This document shows positions 1 through 11,139 of a stretch of DNA of 64,000 nucleotides, piece by piece (the first letter of the stretch is position 1; each line of letters begins with the position of its first letter). Location of the stretch: positions 496,001 to 560,000 of the forward strand of contig NZ_FMIR01000019.1 in assembly GCF_900095745.1 (NCBI RefSeq), written 5' to 3'. The notes beneath the pieces were generated by a model that was given only the letters and a program-made list of their open reading frames with translations, ran no database searches and had not been told where the DNA came from. Source of the DNA: Microbacterium oxydans. Its GTDB lineage: Bacteria; Actinomycetota; Actinomycetes; Actinomycetales; Microbacteriaceae. The position numbers and the translations under genes were made by a program.

Positions 1-2432
1 GCGGTCTCCGCCTCTGTAGCGCCTTCCGCAGCCGGAACGATCGTGGAAGCGGCGATCTGAGCCAGCGCCGACTTGGCACCCTCGGTGATGCTGTGGGTCA
101 CAGTCGGGACCGCCGGCGCACTCTGATTCTGACCGTTGCCGCCGTTGTTGCCGTTGCCGCCGCGCTGACGACGACCGCTCTGGCCGTTGCCGTTGCTGCT
201 GCCGCCGTTGTTGCTGGAGCGGTGCTTCACGACCGGATCGTGATGCACGATGACGCCGCGGCCGGCGCAGACCTCGCACGCCTCGCTGAAGGTCTCGAGG
301 AGCCCGAGTCCGAGCTTCTTGCGGGTCATCTGCACGAGACCGAGAGAGGTGACCTCGGCGACCTGGTGCTTCGTCCGGTCACGGCTCAGGCACTCGATCA
401 GACGGCGGAGCACGAGGTCACGGTTGGACTCGAGCACCATGTCGATGAAGTCGACCACGATGATGCCGCCGATGTCGCGCAGTCGCAGCTGGCGGACGAT
501 CTCCTCGGCAGCCTCGAGGTTGTTCTTGGTGACCGTCTCTTCGAGGTTTCCGCCGGACCCGACGAACTTGCCGGTGTTGACGTCGACGACGGTCATGGCC
601 TCGGTGCGGTCGATCACGAGCGAACCACCCGACGGAAGCCAGACCTTACGGTCGAGGGCCTTCTCGATCTGCTCCGTGATACGGAACGCGTCGAACGGGT
701 CGGTCTCCTCTTCGTAGGCCTCGACACGCTCGAGCAGGTCGGGCGCGACGCTCTCCAGGTAGGCGCGGATGGTCTGCTGCGCGTCCTCGCCCTGGATCAG
801 CATCTTGGTGAAGTCCTCGTTGAAGACGTCACGGACGATCTTCACGAGCAGGTCGGGCTCCGCGTGCAGGAGGGCCGGAGCCTGCTGGTTCTCGACCTGC
901 TTCTGGACGTGCTCCCACTGCGCGGTGAGGCGCTGCACATCGCGCGTGAGCTGGTCCTCGGTCGCGCCCTCGGCGGCGGTGCGCACGATCACACCGGACG
1001 ACTCGGGGAGGACCTCCTTGAGGATCCGCTTGAGTCGCGCACGCTCGTTGTCGGGAAGCTTGCGGCTGATGCCGTTCATCGAGCCGCCGGGTACGTAGAC
1101 CAGGTAGCGGCCGGGAAGGGAGATCTGGCTGGTGAGGCGCGCACCCTTGTGCCCGACCGGGTCCTTCGTGACCTGCACGAGCACGCGATCGCCGGGCTTG
1201 AGCGCGAGCTCGATGCGTCGCGGCTGGTTGCCGGTCTCCACGCCGTCCCAGTCGACCTCACCGGAGTACAGCACGGCGTTGCGGCCGCGACCGATGTCGA
1301 CGAACGCGGCCTCCATGCTCGGCAGCACGTTCTGGACGCGGCCGAGGTACACGTTGCCGATCAGCGATGCGTCCTGGTTGCGGGCGACGTAGTGCTCGAC
1401 GAGGACACCGTCTTCGAGGACGCCGATCTGCGTGCGGCCGTTCTTGGAGCGCACGACCATCTTGCGGTCGACCGACTCGCGACGCGCGAGGAACTCCGCC
1501 TCGGTGACGACGGGACGACGCCGACCGGCGTCACGTCCGTCGCGGCGGCGCTGCTTCTTCGCCTCGAGCCGCGTGGAGCCCTTGATGGCCTTCGGCTCGG
1601 TGATGTACTCGACGACACGCTGACGCTGACGCGGCTCTTCGCGCTGGTCGTCTCCGTCGGATCCGCCACGGCGGCGGCCGCGACCGCGGCCACGACCCGA
1701 GGAGTCGTCCTGCGGCTGCTCGCGCTCGGCGATGCGGTCGAAGATGCGCTCTCCGCGGTCGGGGCGTGCCGGCAGCGGGATGACCTCGGGGGCGTAGAAG
1801 TGCAGTTGCGTGGAGACCTGCGACACGAAGACCTCGGGCAGCAGCCCGAGCGACACGGCGGTCACCGCAGCCGGAGCCTCGGGAGCAGCCGGAGCCTTCT
1901 CCTCGACAGGTTCCTCGACGGGCGTCTCGGTGGCAGCGTCAGCCTGTCCTGCAGACTCCTCGGCGGAGGTCTCGGCACCGGACGCTTCTTCGGCAGCCTC
2001 GTCCCTCACAGCGCTCTCTTCGACGATCGCCTCGGACATCGCCTCGACGTCGGCATCCGAGGGAGCCACGGCATCGCCGCTCTCCGCCGTAGCGTCTGCC
2101 TCGGCCTCGGCTTCGGCCTCGGATCCGGATGCGTTCGCAGCCTCGGCAGCGATCACCGCGGCAGCCTCGTCGTCTGCAGCGGCATCCGCGACGGCGCCCG
2201 CCGCAGCGTCATCCGCAGCGGCGGCGGCGTCTTCCGCAGCCGCGTAGCCGGCAGCGACATCGTCGGCAGCGGCATCGGCGGCAGCTTCCGCTGCATCCGA
2301 TGCGGCGTCGCCCTCGCTCGTCGACCCGTGGGGGTCGTCGGCCTCGGGAGCCGTGGGCTCCGTCAGCGGTCCCGCGGCGTCAGCCGGGAAGTCGAGGGTA
2401 GGTACGTTGTTGTCATTGTTCTCATCGGCCAT
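1..2432 (-). CDS. rne: Ribonuclease E/G (C-terminus outside window)
   Basis: Endoribonuclease of the RNase E/G family, which processes rRNA and tRNA precursors and turns over mRNA. The protein begins MADENNDNN at 2432, with GGGAG about 10 nt upstream. Roughly 320 residues of acidic, Ala-rich low complexity precede an S1 RNA-binding domain (near ARNQDASLIGNVYLGRV). The catalytic core follows, with the two metal-binding aspartates in MTVVDVNTG (about residue 614) and GGIIVVDFID (about 656), and then the zinc-link pair CEVC (about 717). After that comes a basic, Asn/Gly-rich segment that runs off the window at about codon 810. The long N-terminal extension is common in actinobacterial RNase E. 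The gene is divergent from the VKOR-family gene. Confidence 0.95.
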   Translation of the reverse strand, partial: MADENNDNNVPTLDFPADAAGPLTEPTAPEADDPHGSTSEGDAASDAAEAAADAAADDVAAGYAAAEDAAAAADDAAAGAVADAAADDEAAAVIAAEAANASGSEAEAEAEADATAESGDAVAPSDADVEAMSEAIVEESAVRDEAAEEASGAETSAEESAGQADAATETPVEEPVEEKAPAAPEAPAAVTAVSLGLLPEVFVSQVSTQLHFYAPEVIPLPARPDRGERIFDRIAEREQPQDDSSGRGRGRGRRRGGSDGDDQREEPRQRQRVVEYITEPKAIKGSTRLEAKKQRRRDGRDAGRRRPVVTEAEFLARRESVDRKMVVRSKNGRTQIGVLEDGVLVEHYVARNQDASLIGNVYLGRVQNVLPSMEAAFVDIGRGRNAVLYSGEVDWDGVETGNQPRRIELALKPGDRVLVQVTKDPVGHKGARLTSQISLPGRYLVYVPGGSMNGISRKLPDNERARLKRILKEVLPESSGVIVRTAAEGATEDQLTRDVQRLTAQWEHVQKQVENQQAPALLHAEPDLLVKIVRDVFNEDFTKMLIQGEDAQQTIRAYLESVAPDLLERVEAYEEETDPFDAFRITEQIEKALDRKVWLPSGGSLVIDRTEAMTVVDVNTGKFVGSGGNLEETVTKNNLEAAEEIVRQLRLRDIGGIIVVDFIDMVLESNRDLVLRRLIECLSRDRTKHQVAEVTSLGLVQMTRKKLGLGLLETFSEACEVCAGRGVIVHHDPVVKHRSSNNGGSSNGNGQSGRRQRGGNGNNGGNGQNQSAPAVPTVTHSITEGAKSALAQIAASTIVPAAEGATEAET

Positions 2433-2715
2433 CTCTGGCTTACTCCCTGCACGGGGCACTGGTGCTCCGTGAAATCTCATGCGGTACCCGCAGGTTCCGC
2501 GAACTCACTCGGTGTGCGACCGGCTCATGGCTCTGATCGCGTGGGGCATGGGGCCCCGAAGTCTGCGTCGGCACGTGTCGCGGCAAGGCCGTTCATCGTG
2601 TCACAGGCCATTATCGCACCAAGTGGGTCCGTTCACGGCATCCCATCGAGACCAGCGCGTTTTTGTCCGGCCTGTTCTCGCCACATCCATAGCCATCGCA
2701 GGGATAATCCTCAGT
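2433..2715. other. Divergent intergenic region between rne and VKOR gene
   Basis: These 283 nt separate the start codons of two divergent genes and must hold both promoters. I could not pick a convincing -35/-10 pair, and I see no RNA gene or repeat. Confidence 0.4.
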
Positions 2716-3333
2716 ATGAGCGAGCAGCGCACCCGCCCCGTCGTCTACGCCGTCTGGCTGATCTTCGCGAGCGTGGTGGGCTGGTTCGCCGCCTTCCAGC
2801 TCCTCACCGAGAAGCTCGCCAAGCTCGAGAATCCCGACGCGGTGTCCAACTGCTACGTGAGCGTGATGATCCAGTGCGACGTCAACCTCAACTCGTGGCA
2901 GGGCGAGGTCTTCGGCTTCGCGAACCCGATCATCGGCCTCACACTGTGGATGGCGCCGCTGGTCGTCGGCGTGGCGCTGCTCGCCGGCGCGCGCTTCCCC
3001 CGTTGGTTCTGGCTGGCTTTCGGTGCCGGGATCACGTTCGCGTTCGGCTTCGTCGTCTGGCTCATCAGCCAGAGCCTGTACGCGCCGAACCTCGGCGTGT
3101 TGTGCCCGTGGTGCATGGCCACGTGGGCGGTCACCATCCCGACCTTCTTCGCGACCATGGTGCATCTCACCCGCAACGGCACGTTCACGAGCAGCGAGCG
3201 GGCGCAGGAGCGCGCGAACCGGCTGATGCCCTGGGTGCCGCTTGCGACGATCCTCGCCTACGCGTTGATCATCCTGCTCGTCCAGCTGCGCGGCCTCGAC
3301 CTTCTCGGCGAGGTCATCGGCATGATCTTCTGA
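2716..3333 (+). CDS. Vitamin K epoxide reductase (VKOR) family membrane protein
   Basis: Predicted membrane quinone-linked thiol oxidase that would reoxidise a periplasmic/extracytoplasmic DsbA-like partner during disulfide bond formation, as known for actinobacterial VKOR. The 205-residue protein has about five hydrophobic segments. The active-site motif CPWC is at residues 130-133 and the conserved loop cysteine pair is at C46 and C54, ahead of the second membrane segment. The start MSEQRTRP is chosen because it places the first membrane helix directly after a short cytoplasmic tail; an upstream in-frame ATG at 2479 would add a non-homologous-looking basic extension. No thioredoxin-like partner is adjacent. 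The gene converges on ndk across a strong terminator. Confidence 0.88.
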   Translation: MSEQRTRPVVYAVWLIFASVVGWFAAFQLLTEKLAKLENPDAVSNCYVSVMIQCDVNLNSWQGEVFGFANPIIGLTLWMAPLVVGVALLAGARFPRWFWLAFGAGITFAFGFVVWLISQSLYAPNLGVLCPWCMATWAVTIPTFFATMVHLTRNGTFTSSERAQERANRLMPWVPLATILAYALIILLVQLRGLDLLGEVIGMIF

Positions 3334-3350
3334 TCCCGCTCCACGGAATG

Positions 3351-3392
3351 AGGAAACCCGCCGCCGATCCTCGGATCGACGGCGGGTTTCCT
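3351..3392. terminator. Bidirectional terminator between VKOR gene and ndk
   Basis: A near-perfect inverted repeat: 13-nt arms (3351-3363 and 3380-3392, AGGAAACCCGCCG and its complement) with a GATCC/GGATC inner pairing. It lies 17 nt past the VKOR stop and 10 nt past the convergent ndk stop. The outer A/T pairs give T residues on both strands, fitting bidirectional termination. Confidence 0.85.
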
Positions 3393-3402
3393 GTCTCGGA
3401 GC

Positions 3403-3819
3403 TCAGTCGAACCAGATGCCGAGCTCACGTGCGGCCGACTCGGGGCTGTCCGAGCCGTGCACCAGGTTCTGCTGCACCTTGAGTCCCCAGTCGCGACCGA
3501 AGTCGCCACGGATGGTGCCGGGGGCGGCCGTGGTCGGGTCGGTCGTGCCGGCGAGCGAGCGGAAGCCCTCGATCACGCGGTTGCCCGCGAGACGGATGGC
3601 GACCGACGGACCCGAGAGCATGAACTCGAGCAGCGGCTCGTAGAACGGCTTTCCCTCGTGCTCGGCGTAGTGCTCGGCGAGCAGATCGCGGTCGGGCTCC
3701 ACGAGGCGGATGTCGACGAGGGCGTATCCCTTCGCCTCGATGCGGGCGAGGATCGTGCCGGTGAGGCCGCGGGCGACGCCATCGGGCTTGACGAGGACGA
3801 GGGTTTCTTCGGTGGCCAT
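3403..3819 (-). CDS. ndk: Nucleoside diphosphate kinase
   Basis: Transfers the gamma-phosphate from ATP to nucleoside diphosphates through a phosphohistidine, balancing NTP and dNTP pools in the cytoplasm. The 138-residue length is normal for the family. The N-terminus TEETLVLVKPDGVARG and the catalytic histidine in NLVHGSDSP (H121) are present. The start at MATEETL is preferred over an upstream in-frame ATG because it gives the family N-terminus. It follows the DUF4233 gene with a 1-nt gap, so it is probably the last gene of the ileS-folC block, and it ends at the terminator at 3351-3392. Confidence 0.97.
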   Translation of the reverse strand: MATEETLVLVKPDGVARGLTGTILARIEAKGYALVDIRLVEPDRDLLAEHYAEHEGKPFYEPLLEFMLSGPSVAIRLAGNRVIEGFRSLAGTTDPTTAAPGTIRGDFGRDWGLKVQQNLVHGSDSPESAARELGIWFD

Positions 3820-3820
3820 G

Positions 3821-4243
3821 TCATTCACTCTCTGTCTGAGTCTCGGTCGTGGGCTCGGCGGGGCGTCGTGCGTCCAGTCGGGCCCCTCCGATGGTCGCAT
3901 ACGCCCACATGCCGCCAAAAATCAGGACGACGAGCAGGATGGCCGGAACGAAGAACGCCGACAGCGCGACGATGGCCTGGACGACCCACCCGGCCGTGAG
4001 GGCCCAGGGCTTCGTGATCATCCCGGCGATGGCGATGCAGGCGATCGCGAGCACTGCACCGCCGACGATCCCCCACCACTGCTCGATGCCGGCGGGAAGC
4101 TGCCGCAGGCCGAAGATCGTGAGTCCGACGAGGAACACCACGATCGCCTCGAACCCGAGCACGATGGGCGCGAGCTTCTGCACCAGTGTCCTCGGCGGGC
4201 GAGGTGCGCGTGCGGGAGCGGCATCCGCGGTCACGCGCGCCAC
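3821..4243 (-). CDS. DUF4233 family membrane protein
   Basis: Small integral membrane protein of 140 residues with four hydrophobic segments, for example around VLGFEAIVVFLVGLTIFGL and FFVPAILLVVLIFGGMWA. Its position between folC and ndk is the usual actinobacterial context of DUF4233. The biochemical role is unknown. The coding sequence overlaps the end of folC by 13 nt and ends 1 nt before ndk, so translational coupling is likely. The N-terminus is basic and Pro/Ala-rich, and the C-terminus is acidic. Confidence 0.8.
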   Translation of the reverse strand: MARVTADAAPARAPRPPRTLVQKLAPIVLGFEAIVVFLVGLTIFGLRQLPAGIEQWWGIVGGAVLAIACIAIAGMITKPWALTAGWVVQAIVALSAFFVPAILLVVLIFGGMWAYATIGGARLDARRPAEPTTETQTESE

Positions 4244-5579
4244 CCCGACTTCCAGTCCTCTTCCTCGGCAAGAGCGATCGCCTCACCGGCGAGCACGACC
4301 GAGCCGGCGATCACGACGGCGCGGCGATCGGATGCGGCCGCCCACTCGCGCGCCGCGTCGGCAGCGTCAGAGAGGGAGTGATGCACGGTCGCCCGCTGAC
4401 CCGTCTGCTCGACGAGGTCGGCGATCGCGTCGGCGTCGCTCGCGCGATCCGAGTCCGGCGCCGTGGCGAAGACGTGCGCGACGGCGGGAGCGAGCCGGCC
4501 GACGATGCCTGCGGCGTCCTTGTCGTCGAGCACACCGAGCACGAGGCCCCACTCGTCGAAGTCGAAGCTGTCGTCCAGCGCCTGGGCGAGAGCCGTGGCA
4601 CCGTGCGGATTGTGGGCGGCATCGACGATCACGGTCGGCGCGATTCCGAGCAGCTGCAGCCGCCCCGGAGAGGTCGTGCCCTGGAGCCCATCGGAGATGA
4701 TGTCGCCCGCGATCGCCTGGGTCGCCCCGCCGATGAGCGACTCGACGGCGGCGACGGCAAGTGCGGCGTTGTGGCCCTGGTGAGCTCCGTACAGCGGCAG
4801 GTACTCCTCGGCGTACTCCCCCGCGAGCCCACGGATCGTGAGCAGCTGGCCGCCGACGGCGAGCTTCTGCTCGGTGATGCCGAACTCCTCGCCCTCGAAG
4901 GCGATCGTGGCGTTGCGCTCCGCGGCCACGCGGCGCAGCACCTCGGCGGCCTCGGGAGGCTGCTGGGCGGAGACCACCGCCGCACCCTCCTTGATGATGC
5001 CCGCCTTGACCTCCGCGATCTCGGCGATCGTGTCGCCGAGCCGGTCCGCATGGTCGATGTCGATCGGCGCGAACACGGCGACGTCACCATCGGCCGTGTT
5101 CGTGGAGTCCCACTCCCCGCCCATCCCGACCTCGAGCACCAGCACATCCACCGGCGCATCCGCCACGGCGACGAACGCCAGGACCGTCAGTAGTTCGAAG
5201 AAGGTCAGCGGCGCGTCCCCCGCGGCCTCGAACTCGGCATCGACGATGTCGACGAACGGCTCGATCTCGTCCCACGCGTCAGCGATCGCCTCGTCGGCGA
5301 TCGGCTCGCCGTCGATCATGATGCGCTCCGTGAAACGCTCCAGGTGCGGGCTGGTGAACAGCCCCGTGCGCAGATCGTGGGCACGCAGCAGGCTCTCGAT
5401 CATGCGTGCCGTCGAGGTCTTGCCGTTCGTGCCCGTGATGTGGACGACGCGATAGGTGCGCTGCGGGTCGTCCAGGAAGGCGAGGATGCGCGCGGTGCGC
5501 TCCTTGCGCGGCTGCACCCAGCGCTCCCCCGCACGGCTCAGCAGCGCCTCGTAGACGGCGTCCGCTCGTTCCCTCTCGC

Positions 5580-5583
<4 letters not shown>
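4231..5583 (-). CDS. folC: Bifunctional folylpolyglutamate synthase / dihydrofolate synthase
   Basis: ATP-dependent Mur-ligase-family enzyme that adds glutamate to dihydropteroate or reduced folates, trapping folates in the cell. At 450 residues it is of normal length. The P-loop HITGTNGKTST lies near residue 50, followed by the folate-loop region TSPHLERFTERI, the metal/carbamate region VLVLEVGMGGEWDSTN, and the C-terminal domain segment VIVDAAHNPHGA. Its ATG overlaps the ileS stop by 4 nt (ATGA). The ileS-folC-DUF4233-ndk order is shared by many Actinobacteria. Confidence 0.96.
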
Positions 5584-8960
<3,377 letters not shown>

Positions 8961-8965
8961 CGTGT

Positions 8966-9166
8966 CTCGCAGTGGTCGTCGTGGCGGATGCTCCTGCGAG
9001 GACGACCCTCGCGGACCGCGGTACCACCTCGCGTGCCACGCCTTGCGACGCGACCACTCTCACTGCGGCTGTGACGGGCCTGCCCCGCTCGGTTCTACTG
9101 AGCACTTCCCGAAGGATGCGCCGTTCTTCCGAGAGCTCCCCGGTGATGCCGGATCGATGCTCGTCC
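8966..9166 (-). promoter_or_regulatory. Translational T-box riboswitch controlling ileS
   Basis: The leader read on the minus strand carries a short CCGG-CATCA-CCGG stem-loop (9140-9152) whose loop exposes ATC, an Ile specifier. It also has the T-box core GAGGTGGTACCGCGG (9016-9030), which binds the tRNA acceptor end. This matches the actinobacterial ultrashort-stem-I ileS T-boxes, which act on translation. There is no terminator-like U tract. GCGAGG (9027-9032) can pair with CCTCGC (8996-9001) to form the antisequestrator. CTCGCAG (8994-9000) can instead pair with CTGCGAG (8966-8972), which lies just before the ATG. The two pairings are mutually exclusive. Confidence 0.88.
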
Positions 9167-9170
9167 CTCC

Positions 9171-9176
9171 AGTGTA
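9171..9176 (-). promoter_or_regulatory. Candidate -10 element for ileS leader
   Basis: TACACT on the minus strand lies about 20 nt upstream of the specifier hairpin, so transcription would begin just before it, as expected for an ultrashort T-box. No good -35 was found. Confidence 0.4.
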
Positions 9177-9260
9177 CGCGGGTCCCGTGCGGTGGGCGGT
9201 CGCGCCGTTATGCGCTTGCTTCGGCCTTTCGCGCCTACCGCGGCCGAAATCGAAGGAATA

Positions 9261-9291
9261 GGCCGCGCGGAGCGCAGAAGGCCGCGGCAAC
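9261..9291. repeat. 31-nt direct repeat, copy A
   Basis: Matches 10332-10362 at 30 of 31 positions (core GGAGCGCAGAAGGCCGCGG). Weaker similarity extends leftward through a CGGCCG block for about 40 more nt. It lies 21 nt past the end of the DUF559 gene, and the other copy is about 100 nt upstream of that gene's start. The rest of 9181-9260 holds nothing else I could recognise. Confidence 0.75.
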
Positions 9292-9312
9292 AGCTATCCG
9301 GAAGAGACCGAG

Positions 9313-10233
9313 TCAACGGAGAGCCACGCGTTTGCGGGACGATTCGGCCTCGTGCAGCCCCTGCGCCACCGCACGCATGATCAGGTCCTGCACCATGGGC
9401 CAGTCGAACATCATCTGCGCGTACGAGACCCGGATGACGTGGTAACCCCTGAGCTTCAGCACCGCGTCGTGTCGGATGTCTTCGCTGCGTTGAGCACCGA
9501 CATGATGCCCACCGTCGATCTGGATGACGAGGCGGCTGCCGATCAGAGCATCGACGCGATGCCCCGCGATCCAGATCTGAGCGCGCACCGGCACCCGGAG
9601 CCAGCGGATCCGCTCGCGGAGATACGTCTCCAACCCTGCATCCGAGAAAGGCACGGCGGTCGCGAGTATTCGACGTGCGGCCGGTCGCCAGGGGAGACCG
9701 TGGAGTTCCTCGATCGTCACGAGCGATCTGTTCAACGCGGACTCCCACGTGGCGAGCGCCTGTTCGAACGGTTCGCACTCCGCGATGTGCGCGAGCACGT
9801 TCTCGACCGGATCGACCAACGCGTCAGGGTGACGCGGGATGACCGGCGCTCCCCAGTGCACTTTGGCGCGGAGACCGCGTCGACTCGCAGAGTTCGTCCC
9901 GACCGCGACGTGCGGGATACCGCTCGGGTCATGCACCCAGAGCCTGAGGCGGTCGGCCTGCGTCCGACAGGTGAGCACCACCCCGTGTCGGGCTGCGCCC
10001 AGCAGGAGCGAGTCGGCCGTGGGCGAGGCGAGCCATCCACGGCGAGGGCGGGTGATGGTCCCGGCTCTGAGTGCAGCATCCACTGCCGTCCTACCGAACC
10101 CGAGATCAGCGACGCGAGCGGATCGCACGACACCACCGAGGTCGACGATTCGCTCCGTGAGTCCCTCTGCTGTTCGCCGCACCCGTCCAGTGTGAAGTTG
10201 ATGACGCTCACTCTCCGAGCGCGAAAACGGCAT
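9313..10233 (-). CDS. DUF559 domain protein (restriction-endonuclease-like fold)
   Basis: A 306-residue protein. Residues about 40-120 look like the winged-helix region of AbiEi-type proteins (VRSARVADLGFGRTAVDAAL and following). The C-terminal DUF559 domain contains the diagnostic IDGGHHVGAQRSEDIRHD and then LKLRGYHVIRVSY, which resemble the core of Vsr-like PD-(D/E)XK enzymes. DUF559 proteins are widespread in Actinobacteria and their role is unproven. The start is uncertain: the ATG at 10233 has no good Shine-Dalgarno, and a GTG about 17 codons inside (VRRTAEGLTER) is an alternative. The gene stands alone between two direct repeats, which suggests it may have arrived as a cassette. Confidence 0.75.
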   Translation of the reverse strand: MPFSRSESERHQLHTGRVRRTAEGLTERIVDLGGVVRSARVADLGFGRTAVDAALRAGTITRPRRGWLASPTADSLLLGAARHGVVLTCRTQADRLRLWVHDPSGIPHVAVGTNSASRRGLRAKVHWGAPVIPRHPDALVDPVENVLAHIAECEPFEQALATWESALNRSLVTIEELHGLPWRPAARRILATAVPFSDAGLETYLRERIRWLRVPVRAQIWIAGHRVDALIGSRLVIQIDGGHHVGAQRSEDIRHDAVLKLRGYHVIRVSYAQMMFDWPMVQDLIMRAVAQGLHEAESSRKRVALR

Positions 10234-10331
10234 CCGTGTACGACTGTGTGCTCTCGGGGCGGGTGGAGGAAGAGTAGAGCTCGCAGTTCCCCCGGCAATT
10301 CGCGCTCGCCTCGGCCGAGATCCTTGCGGGC

Positions 10332-10362
10332 GGCCGCACGGAGCGCAGAAGGCCGCGGCAAC
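10332..10362. repeat. 31-nt direct repeat, copy B
   Basis: Second copy of the repeat at 9261-9291, differing at one position (A for G in the GGCCGC-CGG part). Same orientation, 1,071 nt apart. Confidence 0.75.
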
Positions 10363-10429
10363 TGCGAGTCGAGAGCCGTCGGCGGTCCGTGGAAGACGGC
10401 CGAAGCGTGCGACTCGGGTGCGAATCTGC

Positions 10430-10453
10430 GATGCCGATGCCGATGCCGATGCC
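10430..10453. repeat. (GATGCC)4 hexanucleotide tandem repeat
   Basis: Four perfect tandem copies of GATGCC, ending about 35 nt upstream of the ATG at 10489. It could be prone to slippage. No coding function is apparent. Confidence 0.8.
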
Positions 10454-10488
10454 GGGGCTGTGTCGGTGCCAAGCCATAGCCTCGAGGG

Positions 10489-11139
10489 ATGGCCCGCACC
10501 GCAGAGTCCCCCGCACCGCCCCGCATCAGCGATCCCGACCTGCCCCGGGAGTTCGAGCCCGCATCCCCCGCGCGCAGCGCCGACATCGTCGCCGCGAGTC
10601 TCGATCTCCACGGAACAGTCGACCTCGCCTACGCCACACTCGAGCAGTGCACCGTGTCGGCAGATGCCGAGGCGGTCGACCTCACCGGCGCGACGGTGGT
10701 CGACGTCGAGATGTCCGGGGCACGGATCGCCTCCCTGCGTATGCGTGACGCCGGGGTACGAAGACTGCGGATCAGCGGCGGCCGCATCGGCACCCTCGAC
10801 CTCAGCGAGGCGCGCATCTCGGAACTCGAGCTGCGCGATGTCCGGATCGACTACCTCAACCTCGGCGCCGCGAAGGTGACCGACCTCGAGATCTCCGGCT
10901 GCGCGATCCGCACGATCGACATGCCCCAGGCCGAGCTCACCCGCGTCCGGTTCACCGCCACGACCAGCGATGAGGTCGACCCGCGGGGCATGCGCGCCAA
11001 AGACGTCGACCTGCGCGGCCTCGATGCGATGACCTACCTCGACGCCAACAGCCTCCGCGGGACGACGCTCTCCTCGTTCCAGGTGCAGCAGCTGGCACCG
11101 GTGATCGCGGCGGGTCTGGGCATCCAGATCAAGGACTGA
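10489..11139 (+). CDS. Pentapeptide-repeat-like beta-helix protein
   Basis: A 216-residue soluble protein with no signal peptide. From about residue 45 to 175 it shows a loose five-residue periodicity with Leu/Ile/Val at the centre and Ala/Gly/Ser flanking (for example AEAVDLTGATVVDVEMSGAR and LDLSEARISELELRDVRI). This fits a right-handed quadrilateral beta-helix. Such proteins include gyrase-protecting DNA mimics, but most have no known function, and no gyrase link can be claimed here. Its GAGGG directly abuts the ATG. It overlaps the convergent ABC ATPase gene by 11 nt at the 3' end. Confidence 0.7.
   Translation: MARTAESPAPPRISDPDLPREFEPASPARSADIVAASLDLHGTVDLAYATLEQCTVSADAEAVDLTGATVVDVEMSGARIASLRMRDAGVRRLRISGGRIGTLDLSEARISELELRDVRIDYLNLGAAKVTDLEISGCAIRTIDMPQAELTRVRFTATTSDEVDPRGMRAKDVDLRGLDAMTYLDANSLRGTTLSSFQVQQLAPVIAAGLGIQIKD

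Noticed and set aside
93..3482. A 1129-codon open frame on the plus strand across rne and the VKOR gene
   Set aside because: It is antisense to a clear RNase E/G with all catalytic motifs. Long shadow frames are expected at this GC content, and its translation has no recognisable domain.
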